Shown piece by piece: positions 16,246 through 24,488 of a stretch of DNA of 64,000 nucleotides. A program made the position numbers and the translations under genes. Every line of letters begins with the position of its first letter. Within the stretch, counting starts at the first letter, position 1. The DNA is from a virus, in IMG/VR virus record IMGVR_UViG_3300043811_000021, positions 1 through 64,000 of that record; one strand, 5' to 3'. The notes under the pieces were generated by a model that saw nothing but the letters and a program-made list of their open reading frames with translations, was not told the DNA's origin and did no database searches.

Positions 16246-16578
16246 CTAGATTTCTTCGATCCGAATTCCCTTGAGCCACAGCATGAGCTTCCTTTTTATG
16301 ATGTATTCCTTGGTGAGGAATTCCTTTGTGTCTTCGACGTGCAGCTTGCCGTCCTCGCCGATGTACTCGAAGTTACTAACATACTTGACGGCGCTTTCGG
16401 TAAACCCATTTACTTGTTGCGTCTCTATCAGAAGGTGCGGAACCTGGAGTGCCAACTTGGAAATCCTCCCCATGCACTGCAAGAGAAGCAATTCCTCGTA
16501 TCGGTTGCACTCGCGGATGCTGCCGAACACTCTGCCATCGGAGGCGGTTTTCTGCTTGTTGCTGTACTTACTTGGCAT
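16246..16578 (-). CDS. DUF1064 phage nuclease-fold protein
   Basis: 110 aa. The family pattern is 'DGRVFGSIRECNRYEEL' (about 14-30), 'ISKLALQV', then 'YIGEDGKLHVEDTKEFLTKEY…KRKLM' (about 72-97). The D/E-x-K residues at 'VEDTKEF' resemble PD-(D/E)XK nucleases, and the family is annotated as a putative endodeoxyribonuclease of phages. Its small size suits a Holliday-junction or replication-associated nuclease. Confidence 0.85.
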   Translation of the reverse strand: MPSKYSNKQKTASDGRVFGSIRECNRYEELLLLQCMGRISKLALQVPHLLIETQQVNGFTESAVKYVSNFEYIGEDGKLHVEDTKEFLTKEYIIKRKLMLWLKGIRIEEI

Positions 16579-16828
16579 TGTCGGCCTCCGTAGACTTGCG
16601 CTTGCTCAGTACCCGTTTCACTATCCGCCTGCTTTTGCGTTCGTTGCAGGCTATGTCTTGCATCGGAAACCTAAGATCGTATTCAAACCACCAGCAATTA
16701 GTCTGGTCTAGTTCGCGGCATCGCTTGATAAACAGGCATAGCTCTTTGTCGTTGAGTTTGCATATCTCATTGGCAAAAGATGCCACGATGCGCTTGAGGA
16801 TTTTTCTCCCCGTAACTCTATTTGCCAT
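16568..16828 (-). CDS. Hypothetical basic protein, 86 aa
   Basis: Starts MANRVTGRKILKR after GAAAGGATCAGGGG. Basic at both ends. Not recognised. It overlaps DUF1064 downstream by 11 bases and the small Cys-rich gene upstream. Confidence 0.6.
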   Translation of the reverse strand: MANRVTGRKILKRIVASFANEICKLNDKELCLFIKRCRELDQTNCWWFEYDLRFPMQDIACNERKSRRIVKRVLSKRKSTEADNAK

Positions 16829-16958
16829 CCCCTGATCCTTTCTCCGCGCTGGGCGGGGTGGGCTTGCTAGGAAAGCGAATGTCAAATTGACACGCTTGAC
16901 ACAGAGAATCAGAGCGGCAAGAAAGCTGCCCATTTTTACAACGCGGTCCCCACACCAT
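16818..16958 (-). CDS. Small Cys-rich protein, 46 aa
   Basis: ATG 16958 has an excellent ribosome site (GCAGGAGGAG). The product (MVWGPRCKNGQLSCRS…) has Cys at residues 7, 14, 20 and 23, which could coordinate zinc. It overlaps both neighbours, which read in other frames. Confidence 0.55.
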   Translation of the reverse strand: MVWGPRCKNGQLSCRSDSLCQACQFDIRFPSKPTPPSAEKGSGDGK

Positions 16959-17178
16959 CGTTCTCCTCCTGCGCCGCTGCGCGTGTGTCCCGGATTAAAT
17001 CAGCCAAAGATACGAATTCGTGAGCCTGATTTTCATCATGGCCGATCCATCTTTTCGCTCGAAAGCACAGCCGTCCGTTTTCCATCAAATGGAAACACGG
17101 CGGACCTCCGTTAGCCATTACCTGGCCCCAATCCGCTTGCTTGGCGGCCTTGATCAGTTTTTCGTGTTCGCTCGTCAC
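16936..17178 (-). CDS. Hypothetical protein, 80 aa
   Basis: A segment like 'NGGPPCFHLMENGRLCFRAKRWIGH' (about residues 23-47, Cys/His spaced) is often seen in small phage proteins that bind zinc. The end is helical. It overlaps the small Cys-rich gene. Confidence 0.6.
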   Translation of the reverse strand: MTSEHEKLIKAAKQADWGQVMANGGPPCFHLMENGRLCFRAKRWIGHDENQAHEFVSLADLIRDTRAAAQEENDGVGTAL

Positions 17179-17522
17179 TCCGCATCTCCATCCTTGCTTG
17201 CGCGTGTGGGCTGGGTTCGTACGCTTTCAACCGCTTCGCATCTGTTGAAGTTATCCCATCGGTCACGATATTTGACAATTACTATCTCGCCCTTCGCATC
17301 CAATGCGGGGACTGGGGAGCATAGTTGGAATTCGATACGCTCTCCGTTCTGATACTCGATTGTCTTGTGAAACAGGTAATCATCTTCTACGACCCTAACA
17401 GGGCCAGTGGTTTTGATAGGCTGGGGGAACCACCATGACACCCCTCCATCGTAATAAACAATCACGCACAGAAGAGACAACCAAAGGAATACCCACAAAG
17501 GAAAGAAATACTTGAATTTCAC
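17175..17522 (-). CDS. Membrane-anchored protein, 115 aa
   Basis: An N-terminal hydrophobic helix (residues 5-24, 'YFFPLWVFLWLSLLCVIVYY') anchors a beta-rich periplasmic or extracellular domain. Not recognised. Coupled by ATGA overlaps at both ends. Confidence 0.65.
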   Translation of the reverse strand: MKFKYFFPLWVFLWLSLLCVIVYYDGGVSWWFPQPIKTTGPVRVVEDDYLFHKTIEYQNGERIEFQLCSPVPALDAKGEIVIVKYRDRWDNFNRCEAVESVRTQPTRASKDGDAE

Positions 17523-17731
17523 TCCGCACCTCCATCCGCCACAAGTATTGATCCATCACCAATGACCTCGACGAGCATCATCCCAGTTATCTTCACGGCA
17601 TCCCCAGGATTGTCCTCAAAGAATTTGCGCATGAATTTCTTTGTGGCCTCTACTTGATTGGCAACGAAATCAACATATTCAGTGCGAGGTTGCCTGTCGC
17701 TCCGCTTAACATAGTCAACCTTGTATAGCAT
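17519..17731 (-). CDS. Hypothetical protein, 70 aa
   Basis: Starts MLYKVDYVKRSDR after GGAGGTAACG. It has a DUF-like beta-helix 'VDFVANQVEATKKFM' that appears in many small phage proteins. Function unknown. Confidence 0.6.
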   Translation of the reverse strand: MLYKVDYVKRSDRQPRTEYVDFVANQVEATKKFMRKFFEDNPGDAVKITGMMLVEVIGDGSILVADGGAE

Positions 17732-17978
17732 CGTTACCTCCACCCGCCGCGCCCGCCGGGGCGTTGAGCCGTCTCTGAAGGATGCGATTACAACGCTCGC
17801 TCATCTTTTCTACCTTAGGAGCAGTCTCCATCGCCCACACTAGCTCTAGTTCAGAAATAGGTTGGCTCAATAGCTTGATCGTCTCCCGCGCAGCCTGTAG
17901 CTCGATAGCTATCTGTTGAGTTTCGTACTTGCAGGAAGTGGTTAGCTTCTGCAACCGCTCATCGCTGATTCGTTCCAT
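17715..17978 (-). CDS. Hypothetical coiled-coil protein, 87 aa
   Basis: Starts MERISDERLQKLTT. Helical, with heptads, and a Gly/Ala-rich tail. Phage proteins beginning 'ISDERLQ' are common accessory proteins. It overlaps its downstream neighbour by about 17 bases. Confidence 0.6.
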   Translation of the reverse strand: MERISDERLQKLTTSCKYETQQIAIELQAARETIKLLSQPISELELVWAMETAPKVEKMSERCNRILQRRLNAPAGAAGGGNDAIQG

Positions 17979-18009
17979 CACCGCACCGCCTTTGGAGTCT
18001 TGAGTAGCT

Positions 18010-18216
18010 TCATTGGGAGGCTCCTTCAAGTAACCGCTCAAGTCTTTCCTCTCCTTCATCCAGAGAAGCCTTGCAAACACAAATCATGGCATCGCATTTA
18101 GCCACATGCCCGTACGCCCTCTCGCGTGCACTCTCCCAGTTAAGAAGAATCTCTCGAAGCGCCGAAATACCCGCCCTGCAATTGCCTATTCTTATGTGAA
18201 TATCATTCATACTCAT
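18010..18216 (-). CDS. Hypothetical protein, 68 aa
   Basis: Starts MSMNDIHIRIG after AAGAAGGGAGA. Helical with Cys residues and an acidic end (DEGEERLERLLEG). Its leader carries the GTAACC…GGGAGAATG start cassette repeated before the next two genes. Confidence 0.6.
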   Translation of the reverse strand: MSMNDIHIRIGNCRAGISALREILLNWESARERAYGHVAKCDAMICVCKASLDEGEERLERLLEGASQ

Positions 18217-18229
18217 TCTCCCTTCTTGG

Positions 18230-18409
18230 TTACTGAATTGTTTCCACACACGGTAAATCAATCAATTCCATAGGATCATATCCGGGACATTCGCATTCAT
18301 GCGGCGATCCATAATCTCGGTGCAGACAGTTTCCGAACTCCTCATCATGACTCAATCCGGTATGCCCACAGTGCTTACAGGGTGGGTGTGTTTCTTCATA
18401 CATGATCAT
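18230..18409 (-). CDS. Small zinc-binding protein, 59 aa
   Basis: Starts MIMYEETHPP after GAAGGGAGA. Cys/His residues lie at CKHCGH (about 11-16), CLH (about 28-30) and CEC (about 39-41), enough for one or two zinc sites. Not recognised. Confidence 0.65.
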   Translation of the reverse strand: MIMYEETHPPCKHCGHTGLSHDEEFGNCLHRDYGSPHECECPGYDPMELIDLPCVETIQ

Positions 18410-18422
18410 TCTCCCTTCATGG

Positions 18423-18611
18423 TTACTTGCACGAGTATGTTTTAGATTCCGCTATCCTTCTGTCATACTCAGGACGCGTTTCTAGTTGCTCAATATCAGG
18501 ATCAGCGCATCTATGAATTGAGCGGGCTTGCCTTACCTGCCCAGCTAAACTGTCGTCCTTAGCCTCCATCCATCCCGCCGCGCCGCACTGACACACCCAT
18601 CTAACTTGCAT
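18423..18611 (-). CDS. Small Cys-containing protein, 62 aa
   Basis: Starts MQVRWVCQCGAAGWM, with CQC and a later Cys pair. The leader again holds GTAACC…GAAGGGAAG. Possible zinc ribbon. Function unknown. Confidence 0.6.
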   Translation of the reverse strand: MQVRWVCQCGAAGWMEAKDDSLAGQVRQARSIHRCADPDIEQLETRPEYDRRIAESKTYSCK

Positions 18612-18667
18612 ATATACTTCCCTTCCTGGTTACTTGCACCGTGTTCAACCGCCTGCCGGTACGATGC

Positions 18668-18976
18668 CTAATGCCTTCCACTTTCGGAATCAAGCATCTT
18701 CCAGAATTCCTCGTTGGTATAAGGGGTGTTGTCCGCGCCCCCGAAATTTCCCGCCCTATCCACCGTTTCACTGATTCGCAAATACATCTTTTCATACAGC
18801 AACGTTACATTCGTACAGTGAAAATTCAACGTCGTTCGAGAAGGTTTGGTTGCTTTCATCGCATCTTCAACATCCATAGCCAATACTCGATAAGTTGCAC
18901 AATTTCCGTGCACTTCTCTCCATGTGACGGAGTACAGGTTGGCTATGACGTGCTTCATGCTGGCAGTATCAAACAT
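18668..18976 (-). CDS. Hypothetical protein, 102 aa
   Basis: Starts MFDTASMKHV after GGGAGGGAAGTA. Mixed alpha/beta ('YRVLAMDVEDAMKATKPS' resembles the beta-helix units of small phage proteins). ATG 18976 overlaps the stop of the upstream gene. Confidence 0.6.
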   Translation of the reverse strand: MFDTASMKHVIANLYSVTWREVHGNCATYRVLAMDVEDAMKATKPSRTTLNFHCTNVTLLYEKMYLRISETVDRAGNFGGADNTPYTNEEFWKMLDSESGRH

Positions 18977-19497
18977 TACTTCCCTCCCTGTGCATCGGCG
19001 CTCTGCCACTTCTTATCAATGCGTATCGATTCAATGCGCTTTGCCGCTGCCGATTCGCTGTCAATCCGCTCAGAGGATTCAAGTCGCTCCTTCAAGCTAT
19101 TAATCGACCCACACCGCTTACAGGAAGGATCGTACTGACTGTGGTCGGGGCACGGAATTTCCTCACTTTCGGTGCTCTGCTGTGGTGCTGGCGGGGAGAG
19201 GAGGGCGTGAAGTTCGCGGTTGAGGCGGGCGAGGGTGCGGCGCTTGGAGTCCATATCGTAGCCATCAACAGAGCCGACAATTCGCGCATCCGTTGCCCAC
19301 TTGATGTCAGCTTCAATCTCCGCGATCTCCTGCTCACGCTGCTTGGTGAAGGCGTAGGCAGCGGCCCATCCCACAAAGGAAAGATTTTCATCAATCGAAA
19401 GATACACGGACGGGATAGTGCCAAATGTTTGAACTGTTTTACACCGCGCCCGCACATACGCTTCCATGTGCTCTGCTGTCATCGGCTCATTATGCAT
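18976..19497 (-). CDS. Hypothetical protein with helical centre, 173 aa
   Basis: Not recognised. Long helices (EAYVRARCKTV…, REQEIAEIEADIKW…) are followed by a Cys pair (CPDH…CKRCG, about 121-138) and a charged coiled-coil end. It could be a scaffold or regulatory protein. Confidence 0.6.
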   Translation of the reverse strand: MHNEPMTAEHMEAYVRARCKTVQTFGTIPSVYLSIDENLSFVGWAAAYAFTKQREQEIAEIEADIKWATDARIVGSVDGYDMDSKRRTLARLNRELHALLSPPAPQQSTESEEIPCPDHSQYDPSCKRCGSINSLKERLESSERIDSESAAAKRIESIRIDKKWQSADAQGGK

Positions 19498-19509
19498 GTG
19501 ATTCCCCCC

Positions 19510-20058
19510 CTACCTCCCCTGCTTTGCCCTTTTCTTCGCACTACGTTCTTTCTGAGCCTTACCCCAAATTCCAGACTTTCTCAGATCATTAATTATACCA
19601 TGATTTGCGAATGCTCCAGCAGCTAATTTAACTGATTTTTCTAACCTAGATAATATATCCTGTCTCGCTAAAGGTAGCTCTTTTTCAAGGAATACAAGTA
19701 ACTTAGTAAACTCATCTAATGTAAGTGACCCTTTTTTGTCATTGCATGGTTTGCATGGGTAGTCAATATTATTGAGTCCCGTCGATCCTCCACGGCTCAA
19801 TGGGTTTGCGTGATCTACTGCTATGCCGTCAAGAGAGAATCTTCCTTTGCAGTATCTACATTCTACGGCTCCATCCTCGCGACCTCCCATTACTGACAAA
19901 ATATCGTCACGAAATTCGTCAAGTGTAAAAGGCAAAGGTGGTAATCCTTTTCGCTTCATCCTTTCCCGCATAGAATAATATCTAGCCCCCGTAATCTCCA
20001 TAAATCGAGAGTGAGAACTAGATGGGAATAACGATCCAGTGCCGATTGGTTTTGACAT
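19510..20058 (-). CDS. HNH endonuclease
   Basis: 182 aa. The core 'CRYCKGRFSLDGIAVDHANPLSRGG' (about residues 71-95) plus 'NNIDYPCKPCNDKKGS' (about 98-113) gives a zinc-stabilised beta-beta-alpha metal nuclease. Such genes in phages are either homing endonucleases or terminase-linked nicking enzymes. No terminase is nearby, so a homing-type mobile gene is more likely. The start follows a GACAAAACC region near the previous stop. Confidence 0.85.
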   Translation of the reverse strand: MSKPIGTGSLFPSSSHSRFMEITGARYYSMRERMKRKGLPPLPFTLDEFRDDILSVMGGREDGAVECRYCKGRFSLDGIAVDHANPLSRGGSTGLNNIDYPCKPCNDKKGSLTLDEFTKLLVFLEKELPLARQDILSRLEKSVKLAAGAFANHGIINDLRKSGIWGKAQKERSAKKRAKQGR

Positions 20059-20059
20059 G

Positions 20060-20440
20060 CTACACGTCTACAACTTCCACATAGTCAGCGGTTCCATATT
20101 TCCATCGTGGATTGAACTGTGCAACATAGAAAGTGTCCAAGTATCTTTCGTCTAATTCCTCTCCTTCATCAAATGATGGACGAACATATATTTGTGGTCT
20201 CATGTAACTATCGTCCATTTCTACACCAATTATTACTAAACACTCAGCGCATCCAAATTCTTCATCTTTGCATATTGTCTTCAATTCCGCCGCAGTCGGG
20301 TAATGACCAGTCTTCTTGATTCGATCTACTACTTTGGAAGCATTATATCCATTATCCCCACGACAATTTTGTAAATCACAATTCCATCTTTTCGGATTGA
20401 TATTACTCCTTGTGTCATCCCAATTTCTCCACAGTTCCAT
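20060..20440 (-). CDS. Hypothetical protein, 126 aa
   Basis: ATG 20440 is preceded by GGAGG and lies inside the end of the SbcC-like gene. It contains CDLQNC and CAEC motifs and 'YMRPQIYVRPSFDEGEEL'. Not recognised. Coupled to the recombination operon. Confidence 0.6.
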   Translation of the reverse strand: MELWRNWDDTRSNINPKRWNCDLQNCRGDNGYNASKVVDRIKKTGHYPTAAELKTICKDEEFGCAECLVIIGVEMDDSYMRPQIYVRPSFDEGEELDERYLDTFYVAQFNPRWKYGTADYVEVVDV

Positions 20441-22331
20441 CCTCCACAAAGAAGTAAGCAGAGTTAGGTACTCGTCTCTCTGGTAAAGTCTTATCCAAGC
20501 TGAAACCGATCATAATAGCCTGATCCAACAACCCGCCATTCACTAGCTCAAAAACCTTTTTGAAAAGCATCGGTCTCAGATTTTCGCCAAGTTCTTCCAT
20601 CTCGTCTATCACCACCAGTTTTACACCAGAAGCAATAGCCACAGCACACTGGAAAGCCCTCTTGAATATCTCAACCTGAGCGCCGCATAGTTCCTTGATT
20701 GGCCCCTTATATCCCCTCGCAGTCGTCACATCGAATCCTATAGACGGATCAAATGAGAGTGATGCTTTATACCCAAACACTTCCATTACAGGGTTTATCT
20801 TTGCCTCAAATCCTCCAATGTGCTGAGAAATCAACTCAGCTTTAATTCCGTCCTTGTCGAAGTATTTCACCAGAGAATCAAGCGTAGATGCCTTCTTTTG
20901 CAAATTTGTTAACTGCTCCGTTAGTCTCTTAATCTCCTTGTTTCTTTCCTCTGCCGCAATCACTGGCCTCAGTTGCTCGTTGATCTTATCTTCCTTTAAC
21001 TGTAGTTCGGCGACTGGATCATTGAACGATAAAGTAGCATTTACTGGCTCCCCCAGTGAGTCTAGTTCTGCCCTGGTTTTCTTCCCTTCTTCTACCGTTT
21101 CGCGCAGAGACTTTTCTATTTCCTCCTTTTCTTTTACCGCCGCTTCGTGATTCTTGAGTTTCTCCTTTGCGGCATCCACATCGCCGATAGCTTCGATCTG
21201 CTTGTCTATTCTCTTAATCCATTGGTCTGCCTTATCAAGTTCACTCTGTAACTCGATAATGAGAGCATCTACTTTTTCTTTGTCAATTACCTGTTCGCAT
21301 GTCGGGCAAGCTGATTCTTCTCCTACCAGCCCTTTGAATTTGTCTATCTGTGAATTGATAATACTAATACTTGAAACACACCCTGCATGGTCTGAATTGA
21401 GTTTTGCAAGTTCATCTGCTTTAGATACAGTCTCCTTTAGTTTGGCTACCACTTCTTCAGAAATAATATGAAACTCGACAATCTCCAGTTTCTTTTTATC
21501 GTCATCCCTTTTCTTCAAAAGGTTCTCGCGGGTCGTATTGAGAGTAGCTCTCCTTACCTCTATCGCATTAGCCTTCTCTACGGCCTCATCGCGCTCCTTT
21601 TGTATTTTCTCTCGCTGCTCACGAATTGAAACAAGTTCAGAGTTAAGAGAGTCTGAGTCTACCGGCTTACCATCTTTTCCTTTAACTGGAGGCATAGGAT
21701 CAGGAACCTTGAATTCCTTCACCTGTCTATTGACTGTCTCTCTTTCCTTGTAAAGAGCTTTGTAGGCACTGGTTATCACCGTGAACGGATCATCATCAAA
21801 ATTTATAGGCTTATCCAGTAGATCGTTCGTTGCCTTCGTTTTGTCTGCCGGGAATTCATACCGCGATGGAAGCACTAACTTAGCCAACAGGTTGGTCTGT
21901 TTTGCCTCTTCCATCTTCATGAAATAATCCGTGTTCAGGCTGATAAGAAGCGCGTCGCGACGGTCAGTGAGGATATTTTTAAATGCGTTCACTACCTTGG
22001 TATTATCTGGTTCGTCTACGCACTCTGTAAACGGTGTCCTGCCGCTCGTGTTGACATTCAGAGTCACCGTGTTACGCAAATGGTGCTGCCCCTGAATGTC
22101 AGCAGTAATTACAGACTTCCCCTCACCTTGCGTAATCTTCTTTACAAATCCCTTCCCGTCTCCCGGAAGAGATACTGCGGTAGATGCCAAATTCATGCTC
22201 AAGGCATCCGCAAAGGATGTCTTCCCGCTGTCGTTCCCCCCACGGATAACAACATAGGTTGCATCTCCTATGTCGAGTGTTGAGTCTGTGTGGACGCGGT
22301 AGTTCTGGAGTCGTAATTTTGTCAAGCGCAT
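20415..22331 (-). CDS. SbcC/Rad50-like ATPase
   Basis: 638 aa. Walker A is GGNDSGKTS (residues 31-39). Long coiled-coil arms meet at a zinc hook 'ACPTCEQ' near the middle. Walker B is 'VVIDEMEEL' near residue 575. This is the SMC/Rad50 plan (compare T4 gp46). The usual partner, an Mre11/SbcD nuclease, is not present; a PD-(D/E)XK nuclease gene just upstream could take its place. The likely role is DNA-end processing in recombination-dependent replication. Confidence 0.9.
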   Translation of the reverse strand: MRLTKLRLQNYRVHTDSTLDIGDATYVVIRGGNDSGKTSFADALSMNLASTAVSLPGDGKGFVKKITQGEGKSVITADIQGQHHLRNTVTLNVNTSGRTPFTECVDEPDNTKVVNAFKNILTDRRDALLISLNTDYFMKMEEAKQTNLLAKLVLPSRYEFPADKTKATNDLLDKPINFDDDPFTVITSAYKALYKERETVNRQVKEFKVPDPMPPVKGKDGKPVDSDSLNSELVSIREQREKIQKERDEAVEKANAIEVRRATLNTTRENLLKKRDDDKKKLEIVEFHIISEEVVAKLKETVSKADELAKLNSDHAGCVSSISIINSQIDKFKGLVGEESACPTCEQVIDKEKVDALIIELQSELDKADQWIKRIDKQIEAIGDVDAAKEKLKNHEAAVKEKEEIEKSLRETVEEGKKTRAELDSLGEPVNATLSFNDPVAELQLKEDKINEQLRPVIAAEERNKEIKRLTEQLTNLQKKASTLDSLVKYFDKDGIKAELISQHIGGFEAKINPVMEVFGYKASLSFDPSIGFDVTTARGYKGPIKELCGAQVEIFKRAFQCAVAIASGVKLVVIDEMEELGENLRPMLFKKVFELVNGGLLDQAIMIGFSLDKTLPERRVPNSAYFFVEDGTVEKLG

Positions 22332-22342
22332 TTAGTTCCCTT

Positions 22343-22573
22343 TCAGTCTTCTGGTTTGTACCGCTTTGGTCTGTATTCGAGTGTCTCATGATTTACGCTG
22401 TCTGGGGGTAATTCTTTCTTTATAAAATCAATAACACTCTGTCTCGATGTAAACCAATCACTTCCGGTGCATGACCAAAACTGTTTCGTTCCTTTTGGTC
22501 TGCACTGAAGCATCCAAATGTCTTCACGGTCTCTCTGGTAGCGGCTGCGTGTCATCCTAATCGTTTGTGCCAT
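22343..22573 (-). CDS. Hypothetical protein, 76 aa
   Basis: Lies between the SbcC-like and nuclease genes. A Trp/Tyr/Arg-rich small protein (MAQTIRMTRSRYQRD…) not recognised. The position suggests an accessory DNA-end-processing factor. Confidence 0.6.
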   Translation of the reverse strand: MAQTIRMTRSRYQRDREDIWMLQCRPKGTKQFWSCTGSDWFTSRQSVIDFIKKELPPDSVNHETLEYRPKRYKPED

Positions 22574-23883
22574 TAGAATTCATCCTCTCCCCACTCTGAA
22601 TCTTCGTAGTCGTCCTCTGGTTCTTCATCTGGAGCCATATCCAAAGGTTTAGATACTTTCATCTTAACCTTTGTCACCTTATCTGCCTTGTCTGTTATTG
22701 CGTGGTGGGCAAGCACTCTTTTCTTTGCTTTCAAGGCACTATCCATCTTCGTAGATGATATTACCAGTTTATTCAACCATTCTCTATCGTCTAGTGGAAC
22801 TAAATCTGTGTCAAGAAGAAGAGAAACAACTGGCATTATCGGGTTTCCGTGCAGGTCAGTTAGTATCCCATCCGCAGTTGCTTGGAATAAAGGATATACA
22901 TCAGACGTAGTTTCCTCTGGCCCAAAACTATACGCCTTACCGTTGTAGTCTTTTACCACAATGTTCTTACCTGTAGCCTGCACCTTTGCACTCAGTACCT
23001 TTGTATTCAGCCTCGCAAACGCAGAATCGAAAATCTTAAATCTCAACCTGTCTTCATCGCTCAACTGCATGTTTTCGTTGAATTGTCCAATAGGGCAGCT
23101 ACGGTCGGAGAGTTTTGGACAGTACATACAGTGATCTCCAGGTGTAGCCTCCATCTCTATCCCGTTGTCGTAGTTCAAATGAATCATCTTCTGCCGCTCA
23201 CGCGCAGCCTTCACCGTTTCAATCAGCGATGGAATGTCCTCTCGCGTGTAAGTCACTTCCTTGTATAAATTCTTAAACCTCACAAACACGAGCCGGAATT
23301 TTACCTCATTCACCCAAGGAAAATGCTTGAATATAAACAGAGAGTACATCTTCCCTTGCAATGCCTTTTCAGGATCGCTCGGATCATAAGGTCTGGGATG
23401 AGTTTTCATGTCATCCGATTGAGCCTTTAGTTCCTCTCGAAACAAGAAAAGAGTATCAAGAATTCCCTGAAAGTGCGGCTCCTTCCCGCTATCTCCTGAT
23501 ATTCCTTCAATCTCTGCGGAAACATCTGTTGGCTCAAAGTTCTCATCCAGAGACATCGTTATCTCTGTCGCCAATAGATGCTCGTAGTCCACCGAATAAG
23601 ATTCTCGCATCCCCACCAAAATCTTAGTCGCTGTCGGTCCTGCGCCCTTAGAGAATCTGTCAAACGCATCTAAGTCCATCGCTACGCCGTTTTGAGCGCA
23701 CCATGAGGCATAGTCAGACCCTACCTTATGCACCTGCCGCCCACGCGCAGATTCCATCCCTCCAGGCTTCTTGTTCCCCTTAATTACCGATTCAATGTAA
23801 AAAATCGGACAAGCGGTCATGGTCTCTGTGCTTTGATGCAGAGGTGGTATCGGTCTACTGGTGATCTGGACTAAATCAGACAT
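22573..23883 (-). CDS. PD-(D/E)XK nuclease of RecB/Cas4 type
   Basis: 436 aa. N-terminal 'MTACPIFYIESVI' (about residues 22-34) supplies one Cys. 'HFQGILDTLFLF' (about 137-148) holds a catalytic Asp and 'EVKFRLVFV' follows. The C-terminal cluster 'CMYCPKLSDRSC' provides three more Cys. This one-plus-three pattern is that of Fe-S nucleases of the Cas4/AddB group. The end is acidic. It probably resects DNA ends together with the neighbouring SbcC-like ATPase. Confidence 0.8.
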   Translation of the reverse strand: MSDLVQITSRPIPPLHQSTETMTACPIFYIESVIKGNKKPGGMESARGRQVHKVGSDYASWCAQNGVAMDLDAFDRFSKGAGPTATKILVGMRESYSVDYEHLLATEITMSLDENFEPTDVSAEIEGISGDSGKEPHFQGILDTLFLFREELKAQSDDMKTHPRPYDPSDPEKALQGKMYSLFIFKHFPWVNEVKFRLVFVRFKNLYKEVTYTREDIPSLIETVKAARERQKMIHLNYDNGIEMEATPGDHCMYCPKLSDRSCPIGQFNENMQLSDEDRLRFKIFDSAFARLNTKVLSAKVQATGKNIVVKDYNGKAYSFGPEETTSDVYPLFQATADGILTDLHGNPIMPVVSLLLDTDLVPLDDREWLNKLVISSTKMDSALKAKKRVLAHHAITDKADKVTKVKMKVSKPLDMAPDEEPEDDYEDSEWGEDEF

Positions 23884-24279
23884 TTATACCTTCCAATCGA
23901 GTACTACATCTTCCTTTTCAAAAGGCAGGGTAATTTTCCAAGAGTTAGTATTCGTAATTACCTTATCCCAACCATTGCACTCTATGTTGGAAATTAAGGT
24001 ACTCTCTTTGTCTTTTGATCTCGCCTTTACTTGCTCAAGAGTTTCTACTATTCCCCCGAGAAAATACATGCCGCTAGTTTTAGTTAGTTTTGAGTCTAAT
24101 TCATCTTCTTTGCGCTCACGAGTAGAAAATCTGAACCCATAAGGAGTAGATCCATGTCTCTCCATTATCCCGGAAACCATATCTTTGGCTTTTTCTACAT
24201 CCCATTCTTCAATAGGCTTTTCACTAGATTCAGAGAAAAATGTTCCTGGACTGTAAAATGTTACGAAATTCTTTTTCAT
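23884..24279 (-). CDS. Hypothetical protein, 131 aa
   Basis: Not recognised. The phrase 'TPYGFRFSTRERKEDELDSK' is typical of a small phage protein seen in several genomes. Mixed alpha/beta. It sits between the radical SAM module and the nuclease gene. It overlaps its upstream neighbour (ATGA). Confidence 0.6.
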   Translation of the reverse strand: MKKNFVTFYSPGTFFSESSEKPIEEWDVEKAKDMVSGIMERHGSTPYGFRFSTRERKEDELDSKLTKTSGMYFLGGIVETLEQVKARSKDKESTLISNIECNGWDKVITNTNSWKITLPFEKEDVVLDWKV

Positions 24280-24488
24280 GCAGTTCTCCTGATCTTCTTT
24301 ATCGGTCCATAAGGGATGACAACTATACGCCTATCCTTGTGCGATTCCTTAAACGCCTCTACACGCTCCCGGATGTTATTCCATGTTCTCTCTGTGCAGA
24401 TCAATGTCTCTCCCTGCCATAGGTTCTTCAAAGCTAGTCCTAGTACATCCTTTGGCCTCTTTGTTACTCTCTTGCGTGTGTGGGTCAT
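24276..24488 (-). CDS. Hypothetical protein, 70 aa
   Basis: Starts MTHTRKRVTKRPKD after GGAGGTACTGGC. Basic N-terminus with an alpha/beta centre and a strand 'RRIVVIPYG'. It overlaps the end of the radical SAM gene, suggesting coupled translation and a related role. Confidence 0.65.
   Translation of the reverse strand: MTHTRKRVTKRPKDVLGLALKNLWQGETLICTERTWNNIRERVEAFKESHKDRRIVVIPYGPIKKIRRTA

Noticed and set aside
18641-19138. 165-codon + strand ORF opposite the small - strand genes
   Set aside because: It lies antisense to three overlapping - strand genes with good ribosome sites.
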